From Eubacteriales bacterium (GTDB lineage: Bacteria > Bacillota > Clostridia > Lachnospirales > Lachnospiraceae): a stretch of DNA of 64,000 bases. The position numbers and the translations under genes are program-made. The DNA lies in NCBI GenBank assembly GCA_030524745.1, contig JAUNGC010000015.1, positions 1 to 64,000 on the forward strand, in the 5' to 3' direction. This document shows, one piece after another, positions 36,494 through 45,356 of this stretch. The notes beneath the pieces are model-generated. The model made no database searches, was not told the origin of the DNA, and saw only the letters and a program-made list of their open reading frames with translations. Every line of letters begins with the position of its first letter. Position 1 is the first letter of the stretch.

Positions 36494-38149
36494 ATGAGGA
36501 AAAAAGGATGCATGCGTTTATTGGCAGCCGCGCTGGCGGCAATGATGCTTGCGGGCTGCGGAGGAGGCGAGGCCGTCAGCACGACAGAAGGCGGGGAAGG
36601 CGTTGTGGAAACGGCTGCGGAAGCCGTGCCGGAAAGCGAGGCTGCAGGAACGGAGAAGGTGGTCACAATGGCTACGGTACAGGCGTGGAATGGTATGAGC
36701 CCTTTAAGCCACACCAACAGCAGTCAGCAGATTTTTATGTCGCCGATATATAACTGCCTTTTTCAGATCAACGCCAAAGGCGAAGTGGAAAATCAACTGG
36801 GAATCAGTGCAGAGCAGAACGAGGATGGAACGGTTGTTACGGTTAAACTGAATCCGGATGCAAAGTGGCACGATGGGGAAAAAGTGACGGCGGATGACGT
36901 CGTTTTTACCTATAGGATAATGAGCAACCCGGATATCGGCCTGTCTTCGGGAAGGTATACCTATTTGTTTACAGGAACTGATGAAAGCGGTTACTGGAGC
37001 GATCCGGAAGAACTGGGGGTAAAGGCTATTGACGAGGAAACGGTGGAATTTACGCTGAAACCGGAGATGGTTACTTCTCTGGAAAACCTCTGTTACAGGG
37101 GAATCGGCAACAATATGATTTATCCGGAGCACTGTTTAAAGGATGTACCAGCGGAAACCTTTGTGACGGATTCTTTCTGGGATAATCCGGTCGGAAGCGG
37201 CGCGTTTAAGCTGGACAATGTGATCTCCGGGGAACGTATGGAATATGTGGCAAATGAAGATTATTATCTCGGCGCGCCTGATTTTGACCGCCTCATTATT
37301 CGCGTCATTCCTTCGGCCAATATGCTTTCAGCGCTGATTTCCGGCGAGATTGATATGACGGCGTTGGGATCGGAACTGCCGTATACAGATTTTGAGATGG
37401 CAAGCCAGGACCCCGGTCTTTACACGCTGGATATGGACGGATTTGCCAATGAGCATATTCTGATCAACAATGAAAAGCTGGAGCAGAATGTGCGGAAAGC
37501 CATCGACTGCGCGATTGATAAGGAAATGATCGTGAACGATGTTTTAAGCGGCGCAGGACGTGTTGCGATCAGCGCGATCGTTCCGGAAAATCCGTATCGT
37601 CTGGAAGGAATTGAAGGGAACGCATATGATCCGGAAAGAGCAAAGGAACTTCTTGCTGAGGCCGGTTGGGACGGCAGGACGTTAAATATGATGGTGAAAT
37701 CCGATAATATGATGAACCAGAACGCGGCGGCTTTGATTCAGCAGCAGTTGGCGGCGGTAGGGATTACGATTGAAATAGAAACGCTTGACTTTGCGACGAT
37801 GACGTCCAGAATGGCTGCGGGAGAATATGACCTTGCCATTGCGCAGTCGGGGTCCAATCCGTTTGAACCCAGCGAGAGCCGGTTTTATTTCCAGCTTGTG
37901 CCGGTAGGATGGCTGAGAATGACGGATTCCAGTTGGCTTGATCTTTACGATGCGGGCAATAACGGCAGAACCATTGAGGAAAGAAAGCCTTATTATGAGG
38001 AACTGCAGCGCAGATTGGTGGACGAAGTTCCGATGATCTTTTTGTATCACAGAAACGCCCAGTATTATTGCAGCAATCGTGTGACCAATGTGACATTTGA
38101 AGATTTCCCGTTTATCAATTATAAATTCCACGAATGGAAGGTTGAATAA
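36494..38149 (+). CDS. Extracellular solute-binding lipoprotein, family 5 (DppA/OppA type)
   Basis: The 551-residue protein has a lipoprotein signal (LAAMMLAGC, lipidated C22), a Ser/Glu/Ala-rich spacer, and the family 5 binding fold, e.g. KLNPDAKWHDGEKVTADDVV. It captures the substrate for the permeases upstream. A strong AAAAGGAGGATAAG site suggests higher translation than the permease genes, as is usual for binding proteins. Confidence 0.92.
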   Translation: MRKKGCMRLLAAALAAMMLAGCGGGEAVSTTEGGEGVVETAAEAVPESEAAGTEKVVTMATVQAWNGMSPLSHTNSSQQIFMSPIYNCLFQINAKGEVENQLGISAEQNEDGTVVTVKLNPDAKWHDGEKVTADDVVFTYRIMSNPDIGLSSGRYTYLFTGTDESGYWSDPEELGVKAIDEETVEFTLKPEMVTSLENLCYRGIGNNMIYPEHCLKDVPAETFVTDSFWDNPVGSGAFKLDNVISGERMEYVANEDYYLGAPDFDRLIIRVIPSANMLSALISGEIDMTALGSELPYTDFEMASQDPGLYTLDMDGFANEHILINNEKLEQNVRKAIDCAIDKEMIVNDVLSGAGRVAISAIVPENPYRLEGIEGNAYDPERAKELLAEAGWDGRTLNMMVKSDNMMNQNAAALIQQQLAAVGITIEIETLDFATMTSRMAAGEYDLAIAQSGSNPFEPSESRFYFQLVPVGWLRMTDSSWLDLYDAGNNGRTIEERKPYYEELQRRLVDEVPMIFLYHRNAQYYCSNRVTNVTFEDFPFINYKFHEWKVE

Positions 38150-38173
38150 ACGTGTTAAAGGAGTGGTGACTTT

Positions 38174-39235
38174 ATGGAAAAAATGACTCATACGCAAAGA
38201 GTAAAAGCTGTTCTGGAAGGAAAGCCTGTTGACAGATATCCGTTTGTCGCCTGGGGGCCGCACTTGAATCTGGAAGACAAAAATGTGGGAGATTTTACAA
38301 AAGCAGTAATCGCCTACCAGAACCAGCATGATTTTGATATCCTCAAGGTGATGCAGAACGGTCTGTACGCGGTTGAAGACTTCGGTCAGGTAATCGCGGA
38401 AACGGAAGACAGCGACGACGCATGTTACAAGAAAACGGTGGTAACGGCCTTTAAAAGCCTGGAAGACTGGAAAAATGTAACGAAAAAGGATGTTCACAAG
38501 GGCGCTTATGGACGAGAGGTGGAGAGCATAAAAATTCTGTGCGATTATTACGGAGATAGCGTTCCTGTGCTTCCCACCATATTCGGCCCGCAGAGACTGC
38601 TGGGACAGTTGTGCGGTTATCCGGCGATTCCCGGAATTTATCCGATCCCCTGCTTTGTGGGAAGCAATCTCATGGAATATGCGGCGCAGCATGAGGAAGA
38701 GTATTTTCATGTGATGGATGTTCTGACGGAGCAGGTGATTGACCTCATGAACGCCTATCTTGATGTGGGAGCGGCCGGGTTCTTTTATTGTCCGGGCGGC
38801 GATAATCCGGCGTTTTGCACGGATGCGGAGTATGAGAAATATGTAAAACCTTATGATATGAGAGCATTATCCGCGATAGAGGGACGGGCATGGTTCACCA
38901 TGCTGCATATATGCGGGATGTCAGTGGCGCATATGGATCGTTTTGTGTCGCTTCCGGCGCAGGCGATCAACTGGGAAGATCAGTCTTTGCTGAATCCGTC
39001 CCTTGCCCGGGTGCGGGAGATGACAGATAAGGTACTGATGGGCGGCATTGACAGGAACCGTGATTTTTATGGTTCCAACCGGGAGAAGGTAAAGGCCGTT
39101 CTGAAGGAAAAAACGGAGGAAGCGATAAGACAGGCAGGCCCTAAACTGATTGTTTCGGGCGGCTGTGAGTGTAACCGGGAGACGACCCACCGTTTTGTCG
39201 TGTGGCATGAAGTTATGGATGAGATGGCTGAGTAA
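38174..39235 (+). CDS. UroD-superfamily protein with Zn methyltransferase motif (MtaA/CmuA-like)
   Basis: The 353-residue protein has the uroporphyrinogen decarboxylase fold. The C-terminal half has H245-x-C247 (LHICG) and C331 (SGGCECN), the HxC-Xn-C zinc set of methylcobalamin-dependent methyltransferases such as MtaA. This makes methyl transfer more likely than heme synthesis. No corrinoid protein is encoded nearby. An AAAGGAGTGG site precedes the start. Methyl donor or acceptor is unknown. Confidence 0.75.
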   Translation: MEKMTHTQRVKAVLEGKPVDRYPFVAWGPHLNLEDKNVGDFTKAVIAYQNQHDFDILKVMQNGLYAVEDFGQVIAETEDSDDACYKKTVVTAFKSLEDWKNVTKKDVHKGAYGREVESIKILCDYYGDSVPVLPTIFGPQRLLGQLCGYPAIPGIYPIPCFVGSNLMEYAAQHEEEYFHVMDVLTEQVIDLMNAYLDVGAAGFFYCPGGDNPAFCTDAEYEKYVKPYDMRALSAIEGRAWFTMLHICGMSVAHMDRFVSLPAQAINWEDQSLLNPSLARVREMTDKVLMGGIDRNRDFYGSNREKVKAVLKEKTEEAIRQAGPKLIVSGGCECNRETTHRFVVWHEVMDEMAE

Positions 39236-39244
39236 GTGAGAAGA

Positions 39245-39272
39245 TGTGAGACCGCCAGCAGGCGGTCTCACA
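39245..39272. terminator. Intra-operon hairpin
   Basis: TGTGAGACCGCC and GGCGGTCTCACA form a perfect 12-bp stem with the tetraloop AGCA. No T-run follows on either strand, so it is more likely an mRNA-stabilising or attenuating hairpin than a full terminator. Confidence 0.5.
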
Positions 39273-39312
39273 TAATAAAACAGGGTGATCCTGGTTTGAA
39301 AGGCGGGTATGC

Positions 39313-40302
39313 ATGAAAAAAGCATTGGTAATTGGCGGATATGGAAATATCGGATTGGGAGTTACAAAGAAACTATTGGAAGAAGGATATGACGTCACTG
39401 TTCTGACGGCCAAAGAGCGGAAAGAAAATCCGGCGCCGGAAGCGAAATGCATTGTCGTGGATCGCAAAGACGATGAGGCTTTCCGGGCAGCGGTGAAGGA
39501 TGAATATGACTATGTGATAGATTTTGCCTGTATGACAAAAGAAAATGCAAGGCAGGATTATGAAGTGTTTCAGAGCCTGAAGCATATGGTAGCGGTTTCT
39601 TCGGGGGCGGCATACGGTCCTCTCCATGGCAGTGAGATTCCTGTCCGGGAAAGTATGAAACTGGAACCGGTCTGGGGGTATGGTAAAATCAAGAAGGAAA
39701 TGGAAAACTTCTTTCAGCAGAAAATCCTGGAGGAGAATTATCCTGTTACAATTTTCAGACCAACGGTTACGTATGGCAGGCAAAAATGTATCGTGAGACA
39801 GATCGGTTCGGACAACAGTTGGATTGACCGCATCCGCAAGGGAAAACCGATTGTGACCGGAAATCCTTATATTCTGAGAAACTTTCTGCATGTGGATGAT
39901 GCGGCTGGCGCTTTTACCGGCGCGCTGAAGCATGAGCGCTGCAAAGGGCAGACCTATAATCTTGTGGGACTAAGACCGTACGATTGGGGAGAATATCATA
40001 CCGCCATGATGAAGGTTCTGGGGCGCGAAGTGGAGATGGTGGAAGTACCGCTGTCTGTTTTGGAGGCCAGTCCGAACTTTCAGGTTTCGGAAATGATTCT
40101 CCATAATTTTGTATATAACGGATACTATTCGGGTGAAAAAATTGCGCGGGATATACCGGAGTTTTGCATGAATATCGATCTCGAGACCGGGCTGCGAATG
40201 CAGGTGGAATACCTGGAACGGCATAATCTGATTGGCAACAGCGATGAACTTACGTGGGAAGACGAATTAATACGAGCGCAGCGTAAAGCGTTATATTTTT
40301 GA
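39313..40302 (+). CDS. NAD-dependent epimerase/dehydratase (extended SDR)
   Basis: The 329-residue protein has the Rossmann motif VIGGYGNIGLGVTKKL near the start and the SDR active-site region AVSSGAAYGPL, then WGYGKIKKEME supplying Y-x3-K. A sugar-nucleotide or sugar substrate is expected. It lies between the two UroD-like genes, within the same operon downstream of a hairpin. Confidence 0.83.
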   Translation: MKKALVIGGYGNIGLGVTKKLLEEGYDVTVLTAKERKENPAPEAKCIVVDRKDDEAFRAAVKDEYDYVIDFACMTKENARQDYEVFQSLKHMVAVSSGAAYGPLHGSEIPVRESMKLEPVWGYGKIKKEMENFFQQKILEENYPVTIFRPTVTYGRQKCIVRQIGSDNSWIDRIRKGKPIVTGNPYILRNFLHVDDAAGAFTGALKHERCKGQTYNLVGLRPYDWGEYHTAMMKVLGREVEMVEVPLSVLEASPNFQVSEMILHNFVYNGYYSGEKIARDIPEFCMNIDLETGLRMQVEYLERHNLIGNSDELTWEDELIRAQRKALYF

Positions 40303-40329
40303 AGAAGCAGGATAGAAGGATAAGGCTGT

Positions 40330-41304
40330 ATGAATAAAAAGGAAAGAGTAAAAGCGTGTATGGACCGACAGCCGGTTGACCGGCCGCCTTTTGCAATCTG
40401 GCGTCATTTTACACAAACACAGGGGAAGGAATGCGTGGCGGCACATAAATGTGTGTTTGAGGAAACGGATACGGATATTCTGAAAATTATGGCGGATGGA
40501 TTCCGGGATATTTCGGAAAATCAGGTGGTTTCGAAAGCGGAGGACTGGGACCGCATCCGCGTCCCGCAGCCGGGCGACGCCTTTTTTACACAACAGATGG
40601 ACCGCATCCGCTGGAGCATAGAGACGATCGGAGATTGTGCGCCGGTTTACCATTCCGTTTTTTCTCCCTATACACTGCTGCATCTGGCATGGGGAAAGGA
40701 ACTGGTGGATGCTCATTTAAAGGATCCCCGATCCAGAAAACACGTGATGCCGGTATTGAACGCGCTGACGCAATCGCTTGCGCGCGGAATTGAAAATTAT
40801 ATGAAAGCCGGCGCTTCGGGATTGGTGATCACCTTTACCGGTGCGGAAGAGGGCTTATTTACAAAGGAAGAGCATGCGCAGATCATCGCACCTTCCGACA
40901 GGGTGATCCTGGAAACGGCCAATGCCATAAGGGATTATAATATTCTGCATTTCTGTGCATGGGGAGGCTGGAAAAATGATCTTTCCTTCTGGAAAGAATA
41001 TCCGGGCGCCATGGCGCAGTGGGAAAGCTATATCGAGGATTTGCCGCTGGAAAAGGGATATGAATATTTTACCAATATCCGAAGCATATTGGGCGGATTT
41101 CAGACTTCCCCGGAGGCTCTCCTCATGAAAGGAACGGAAGAGGAAATAAAGCGGCATACCAGAGGGCTGGTTGACCGGATGGGGACAACCGGATATATGC
41201 CGGGCGGTGGCGGAGGATTTCCTGTGACTCTGTCCAGTGAAGCAATACGCTGGATTGGGGAAGCGCTCAAAGAGAGCGGCAAAGAACGCAGGACAACCGG
41301 TTAG
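40330..41304 (+). CDS. Second UroD-superfamily protein, Zn ligand set incomplete
   Basis: The 324-residue paralogue has H207-x-C209 (ILHFCAW), but where the first paralogue has SGGCECN it reads GYMPGGGGGF, so the third cysteine is missing. It may act without zinc, use another ligand, or be a decarboxylase-like or inactive partner. The stop codon overlaps the stop of the convergent ABC-F gene by four bases, so the operon ends here. Confidence 0.72.
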   Translation: MNKKERVKACMDRQPVDRPPFAIWRHFTQTQGKECVAAHKCVFEETDTDILKIMADGFRDISENQVVSKAEDWDRIRVPQPGDAFFTQQMDRIRWSIETIGDCAPVYHSVFSPYTLLHLAWGKELVDAHLKDPRSRKHVMPVLNALTQSLARGIENYMKAGASGLVITFTGAEEGLFTKEEHAQIIAPSDRVILETANAIRDYNILHFCAWGGWKNDLSFWKEYPGAMAQWESYIEDLPLEKGYEYFTNIRSILGGFQTSPEALLMKGTEEEIKRHTRGLVDRMGTTGYMPGGGGGFPVTLSSEAIRWIGEALKESGKERRTTG

Positions 41305-42857
41305 ACAGTCCTGGTTGTCCATTTTGCCGCATCCCACACATCGGTCGCCAGCCCCTCGTAAAACTCCGGCTCATGGCAGACCATGAGGATGCTGCCTTTA
41401 TATGCTTTGAGGGCGCGTTTTAACTCTTCCTTTGCATCTACGTCCAGATGGTTCGTCGGCTCGTCCAGAACCAGAACGTTGGAGGCCTTGTTGATGAGCT
41501 TGCACAGGCGCACCTTTGCCTGCTCGCCGCCGGAAAGAACTTTGACCAGACTTTCGATGTGCTTCGTCGTCAGACCGCATTTGGCCAGGGCGGAGCGCAC
41601 CTCATACTGCGTATAAGCGGGAAATTCCTTCCAGATTTCTTCGATGCAGGTGGTGGAAATATCCTGACGCATTTCCTGTTCAAAATAGCCGATTTCCAGA
41701 TAGTCGCCCTGCTCCACACTGCCTGAAATCGGGGGAATCAGTCCGAGAATGCTCTTTAACAGCGTCGTCTTTCCGATGCCGTTAGCGCCGGTCAGCACGA
41801 TCTTTTCGCCGCGTTCCATTTCCAGATTGAGCGCGGAAGAAAGCGGCTCATCATAGCCGATGACGAGATCCTTTGTCTCGAAAATATAGCGTCCGGGCGT
41901 GCGCGCTTCTTTAAATTGAAATTCCGGCTTGGGCTTTTCGGAGGCCAGTTCGATCACATCCATCTTATCCAGCTTTTTCTGACGGGACATGGCCATGTTG
42001 CGGGTGGCGACGCGCGCCTTGTTGCGCGCCACGAAATCTTTTAAATCCGCAATTTCTTTCTGCTGCTTATTGTAGGCGGCTTCTAACTGCGCTTTTTTCA
42101 TCGCGTAGACTTCCTGGAATTTGTCATAATCGCCCACATACCGGTTCAGTTCCTGATTGTCCATGTGATAAATGAGATTTACCACGCTGTTTAAAAACGG
42201 GATATCGTGGGAAATCAGGATGAAGGCGTTTTCGTAGTCGTTCAAATAACGTTTCAGCCATTCGATGTGCTCTGCGTCGAGGTAGTTGGTCGGCTCGTCC
42301 AAAAGCAGAATATCGGGCTTTTCCAAAAGCAGCTTCCCCAATAATACTTTTGTCCGCTGGCCGCCGGACAGTTCGGAAACATCTTTATCCAGGCCGATTT
42401 CCGCAAGGCCGAGGGCGCGGCCCACTTCTTCCACCTTTGCGTCGATCATGTAAAAATCGTGCATGGTCATCAGATCCTGCAGCGTTCCCGCTTCATCCAT
42501 CAGCGTCTGTAGCTGTTCCGAATCCGCTTCTCCCATCTTTTCATAAAGTTCACTCAGTTCTTTATCCATTTCCAGAAGAAAATCAAAAGCAGAAGTCAGA
42601 ACCTGACGGATCGTCATGCCCTTCTGTAAAACGGTGTGCTGATCCAGATAGCCGACGCGGACTTTTTTGGACCATTCGATTTTCCCTTCGTCGGGCTGCA
42701 GTTTGCCCGTGATAATGTTCATAAAGGTGGATTTTCCTTCGCCGTTTGCGCCGATCAATCCGATGTGTTCGCCTTTCAGCAGGCGGAAAGATACGTTATT
42801 GAAAATTGCCCTGTCGCCGAAGCCGTGGGACAGGTTTTCCACATTTAAAATACTCAT
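41301..42857 (-). CDS. ABC-F family ATPase (YkpA/YbiT-like ribosome-associated factor)
   Basis: The 518-residue protein has two ABC domains and no membrane helices: Walker A GANGEGKST and GANGIGKTT, signatures LSGGQRTKVLLG and LSGGEQAKVRL, Walker B ILLLDEPTNYLD and VLVLDEPTNHLD. A linker of about 80 charged residues (KKAQLEAAYNKQQKE) lies between them. ABC-F proteins act on the ribosome in translation or antibiotic protection; this type is usually housekeeping. It has its own promoter and faces the catabolic operon. Confidence 0.92.
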   Translation of the reverse strand: MSILNVENLSHGFGDRAIFNNVSFRLLKGEHIGLIGANGEGKSTFMNIITGKLQPDEGKIEWSKKVRVGYLDQHTVLQKGMTIRQVLTSAFDFLLEMDKELSELYEKMGEADSEQLQTLMDEAGTLQDLMTMHDFYMIDAKVEEVGRALGLAEIGLDKDVSELSGGQRTKVLLGKLLLEKPDILLLDEPTNYLDAEHIEWLKRYLNDYENAFILISHDIPFLNSVVNLIYHMDNQELNRYVGDYDKFQEVYAMKKAQLEAAYNKQQKEIADLKDFVARNKARVATRNMAMSRQKKLDKMDVIELASEKPKPEFQFKEARTPGRYIFETKDLVIGYDEPLSSALNLEMERGEKIVLTGANGIGKTTLLKSILGLIPPISGSVEQGDYLEIGYFEQEMRQDISTTCIEEIWKEFPAYTQYEVRSALAKCGLTTKHIESLVKVLSGGEQAKVRLCKLINKASNVLVLDEPTNHLDVDAKEELKRALKAYKGSILMVCHEPEFYEGLATDVWDAAKWTTRTV

Positions 42858-42913
42858 GAGATTCTCCGTGTCACAATTATTTCAGCGGCCATGAAGGCGG
42901 CTTTACTAAGGAG

Positions 42914-42942
42914 AGTATAGCGGTAAATTCAGGGTTTGGCAA
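42914..42942 (-). promoter_or_regulatory. Promoter of the ABC-F gene
   Basis: On the minus strand, TTGCCA (42937-42942) is followed after 17 bases by TATACT (42914-42919), leaving a leader of about 50 bases. Confidence 0.6.
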
Positions 42943-42996
42943 GAAGAATGAGAAGTACAATTATTTGCGAAATTACAGAAATTGCAGAAATACTGT

Positions 42997-43025
42997 TGGT
43001 CAGGAAAGGAAAATACGGTATAATG
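42997..43025 (+). promoter_or_regulatory. Promoter of the gamma-CA/alkD/nitrilase/rlmI operon
   Basis: TTGGTC (42997-43002) and a consensus TATAAT (43020-43025) are 17 bases apart. The leader is about 95 bases. Confidence 0.55.
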
Positions 43026-43125
43026 AAACGTGCCGATAAACCGGAGATGAACTGACACAAGTTGTTTTTCAAAAAGCGAAGAATCGGAGATAGTTCCATA
43101 TATTTCAGAAAGGACGATTGAAAAA

Positions 43126-43641
43126 ATGAAAACACCGCAGATTCATCCGTCGGCGTTCATCGCGCCGGGGGCAGCCATTTATGGGGATGTGACGATAGGA
43201 GCAGACTGCAGCGTCTGGTTTCATGCCGTTGTGCGGGGAGAAGATTCCTGCGTGCGCATTGGCGACGGCAGCAATATTCAGGATAATTGCGTGATACATG
43301 TGGATTCGGGCTATGCGGTGGAAATCGGAAAAAATGTTACCGTAGGGCATGGCGCTATCGTACATGGATGTAAAATCGGGGAGAATACGCTGATCGGCAT
43401 GGGCGCGATTATTTTAAACGGCGCAGTGATCGGTAAAAACTGTATCATCGGAGCGGGCGCGCTGATTACACAAAATACGGTCGTTCAGGATAATTGTCTT
43501 GTGATCGGAAGCCCCGCCAAAGTGACCAGACGTGTGACGCCGCAGGAAGCGGTGGCCAATTTGAACAATGCCCGCCATTATGTTGAAGCGGGAAAAGAGT
43601 ATGCGGCATACTTAAAAGAACAACAAGAGGATCGGACATGA
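43126..43641 (+). CDS. Gamma-carbonic anhydrase-family protein (left-handed beta-helix)
   Basis: The 171-residue protein is built of hexapeptide repeats (VTIGAD, VEIGKN, CKIGEN, AVIGKN) forming a left-handed beta-helix. The likely zinc ligands are H58, H75 and H80 (VIHVD, VGHGAIVHGC). Many members are YrdA/PaaY-like with weak or unproven carbonic anhydrase activity. It starts a four-gene operon with short overlaps. Confidence 0.88.
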   Translation: MKTPQIHPSAFIAPGAAIYGDVTIGADCSVWFHAVVRGEDSCVRIGDGSNIQDNCVIHVDSGYAVEIGKNVTVGHGAIVHGCKIGENTLIGMGAIILNGAVIGKNCIIGAGALITQNTVVQDNCLVIGSPAKVTRRVTPQEAVANLNNARHYVEAGKEYAAYLKEQQEDRT

Positions 43642-44471
43642 GTTCCATAAAAGAAAGACTGATTTCCCTTGCGGAGCCGGATTATGCGAGGTTTGCGGCG
43701 AGCCTTTTAAAAAAGCCCGGAGAGGAAAATTTATCCGGAAGTGCGGCGCGCATGCTGGGCGTGCGCCTTCCCGCATTGCATAAGCTGGCGAAGCAGCTTT
43801 CCAGAGAGGATTGGAGAGGAAGTCTGGAAGAACTGTTTGCGGCAGCAGAAGGCGGCTTTGAAGAACGTATGCTTCTGGGCTTCCTCATCGGAAATGCGAA
43901 ACTGACAGAAGCGGCCGTCGGGACGGCTCAAAGCGGCCAATACTCCAAACGGGAAAGGCGCGGGCAGGAAGCGATTTCTCTGGAAGAACAGTTTGCGCTG
44001 ATTTGCAGGTTTATTCCACGGATCGATAACTGGTCTTTATGCGACAGCTTTTGCGCATGCCTCAAATTCGCACGGGAATATCCGGCAGAAACCTGGAATT
44101 TTTTGCAGCCGCTTCTGCAGTCGGATGAGGAATATGCGATTCGGTTCGGACTGGTGATGATTCTCAATTATTTTATTACAGAGGAATATATTGACCGGTT
44201 ATTTCCGATATTCGATGAAATCGGTCATGAGGGGTATTATGTGAAGATGGCGAATGCCTGGGCCATTTCCATCTGTTATGTGAGATTTCCCGAAAAAACG
44301 ACGCCGTATCTGGACGAAAACCGTCTGGACGGTTTTACTTATCAGAAAGCGCTGCAGAAAATTGTGGAATCCCGCTGTGTTTCGGCGGAGGTGAAAGCGA
44401 AAATGAGGGAGAGAAAACAAAATAATGAGAAGAGAACGGCGAACTGCCGGGAGGAAGGAGAAAATAAATGA
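43638..44471 (+). CDS. DNA alkylation repair protein (AlkD-like HEAT-repeat glycosylase)
   Basis: The 277-residue protein matches the AlkD family: an all-helical HEAT-like solenoid with GVRLPALHKLAKQLSRED, the conserved FIPRIDNWSLCDSFC stretch and YVKMANAWAIS. AlkD removes positively charged alkylated bases such as 7-methylguanine. It overlaps both neighbours by four bases. The C-terminus is a short Lys/Arg/Asn-rich tail. Confidence 0.85.
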   Translation: MSSIKERLISLAEPDYARFAASLLKKPGEENLSGSAARMLGVRLPALHKLAKQLSREDWRGSLEELFAAAEGGFEERMLLGFLIGNAKLTEAAVGTAQSGQYSKRERRGQEAISLEEQFALICRFIPRIDNWSLCDSFCACLKFAREYPAETWNFLQPLLQSDEEYAIRFGLVMILNYFITEEYIDRLFPIFDEIGHEGYYVKMANAWAISICYVRFPEKTTPYLDENRLDGFTYQKALQKIVESRCVSAEVKAKMRERKQNNEKRTANCREEGENK

Positions 44472-45346
44472 GCACAATTACAGTGGCGCTGCTGCAGTTG
44501 ATTCCTGCAGCGGACAGAACGGGAAATCTGGAAAAAGGGGAGAGGGCGTGCCGGCAGGCGAAAGCCATGGGCGCGGATATTGCGCTTTTTCCGGAAATAT
44601 GGAGCAACGGATATCATTTTACAGAAGATCAGGAGGCGTTCAAAAAGGAAGCAATTGATAAGGAAGATCCCTTTGTTCTGCATTATCAAAAGCTTGCAAA
44701 GGAACTGGATATGGCGATCGGCATCACCTTTCTGGAAAAATATGATCCTCTTCCGAGAAACACGATGAGCCTTTTTGACCGGCACGGAAATCGCGTTTTG
44801 ACCTATGCGAAGGTTCATACCTGTGATTTCGGAGACGAAAAAAATCTGACGCCCGGCGAGGATTTTTATGTGGCCGATCTGGACACCGCTCAGGGATCGG
44901 TAAAGGTGGGCGCGATGATCTGTTATGACCGGGAATTTCCGGAAAGCGCGAGGATCCTGATGCTCAAAGGCGCGGAACTGATTCTGGTACCAAACGCCTG
45001 CCCCATGGAAATCAACCGCCTGTCCCAGCTTCGGGCGCGGGCCTATGAAAATATGGTGGGCATTGCGACGGTAAACTATGCGCATGGGAAGCCGGACTGC
45101 AACGGCCATTCCTCCGCCTTCGACGGAATCGCATACCGCGTGGAGGAACCCGGCTCCCGGGATATGCTGATTGTGGAAGCCGGGGAAAATGAAGGCATTT
45201 ATCTGGCGCCGTTTCCGATCGATGAGATTCGGGCATACCGGAACCGGGAAGTTCACGGCAACGCATACCGCCGCCCGAAAAAATACGGACTGCTGGTATC
45301 GGAGGAAAAGACGGAGCCGTTTTTGAGAGAAGATTACCGGGGGTAA
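44468..45346 (+). CDS. Carbon-nitrogen hydrolase (nitrilase superfamily)
   Basis: The 292-residue amidase has the catalytic triad E43 (FPEIWSNGY), K115 (YAKVHTCDF) and C152 (MICYDREFPES). It hydrolyses amide or carbamoyl C-N bonds in the cytoplasm; the substrate cannot be read from the sequence, although family members include omega-amidases and N-carbamoyl hydrolases. It follows an AGGAAGGAG site inside the end of the AlkD gene. Confidence 0.88.
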   Translation: MSTITVALLQLIPAADRTGNLEKGERACRQAKAMGADIALFPEIWSNGYHFTEDQEAFKKEAIDKEDPFVLHYQKLAKELDMAIGITFLEKYDPLPRNTMSLFDRHGNRVLTYAKVHTCDFGDEKNLTPGEDFYVADLDTAQGSVKVGAMICYDREFPESARILMLKGAELILVPNACPMEINRLSQLRARAYENMVGIATVNYAHGKPDCNGHSSAFDGIAYRVEEPGSRDMLIVEAGENEGIYLAPFPIDEIRAYRNREVHGNAYRRPKKYGLLVSEEKTEPFLREDYRG

Positions 45347-45356
45347 ACAAAGCAGA

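Noticed and set aside
38174..41304. Heme biosynthesis (true uroporphyrinogen decarboxylase) for the two UroD-like genes
   Set aside because: Both carry HxC near residue 210-250 and one has the full HxC-Xn-C set of zinc methyltransferases; the context is a catabolic operon without other heme genes.
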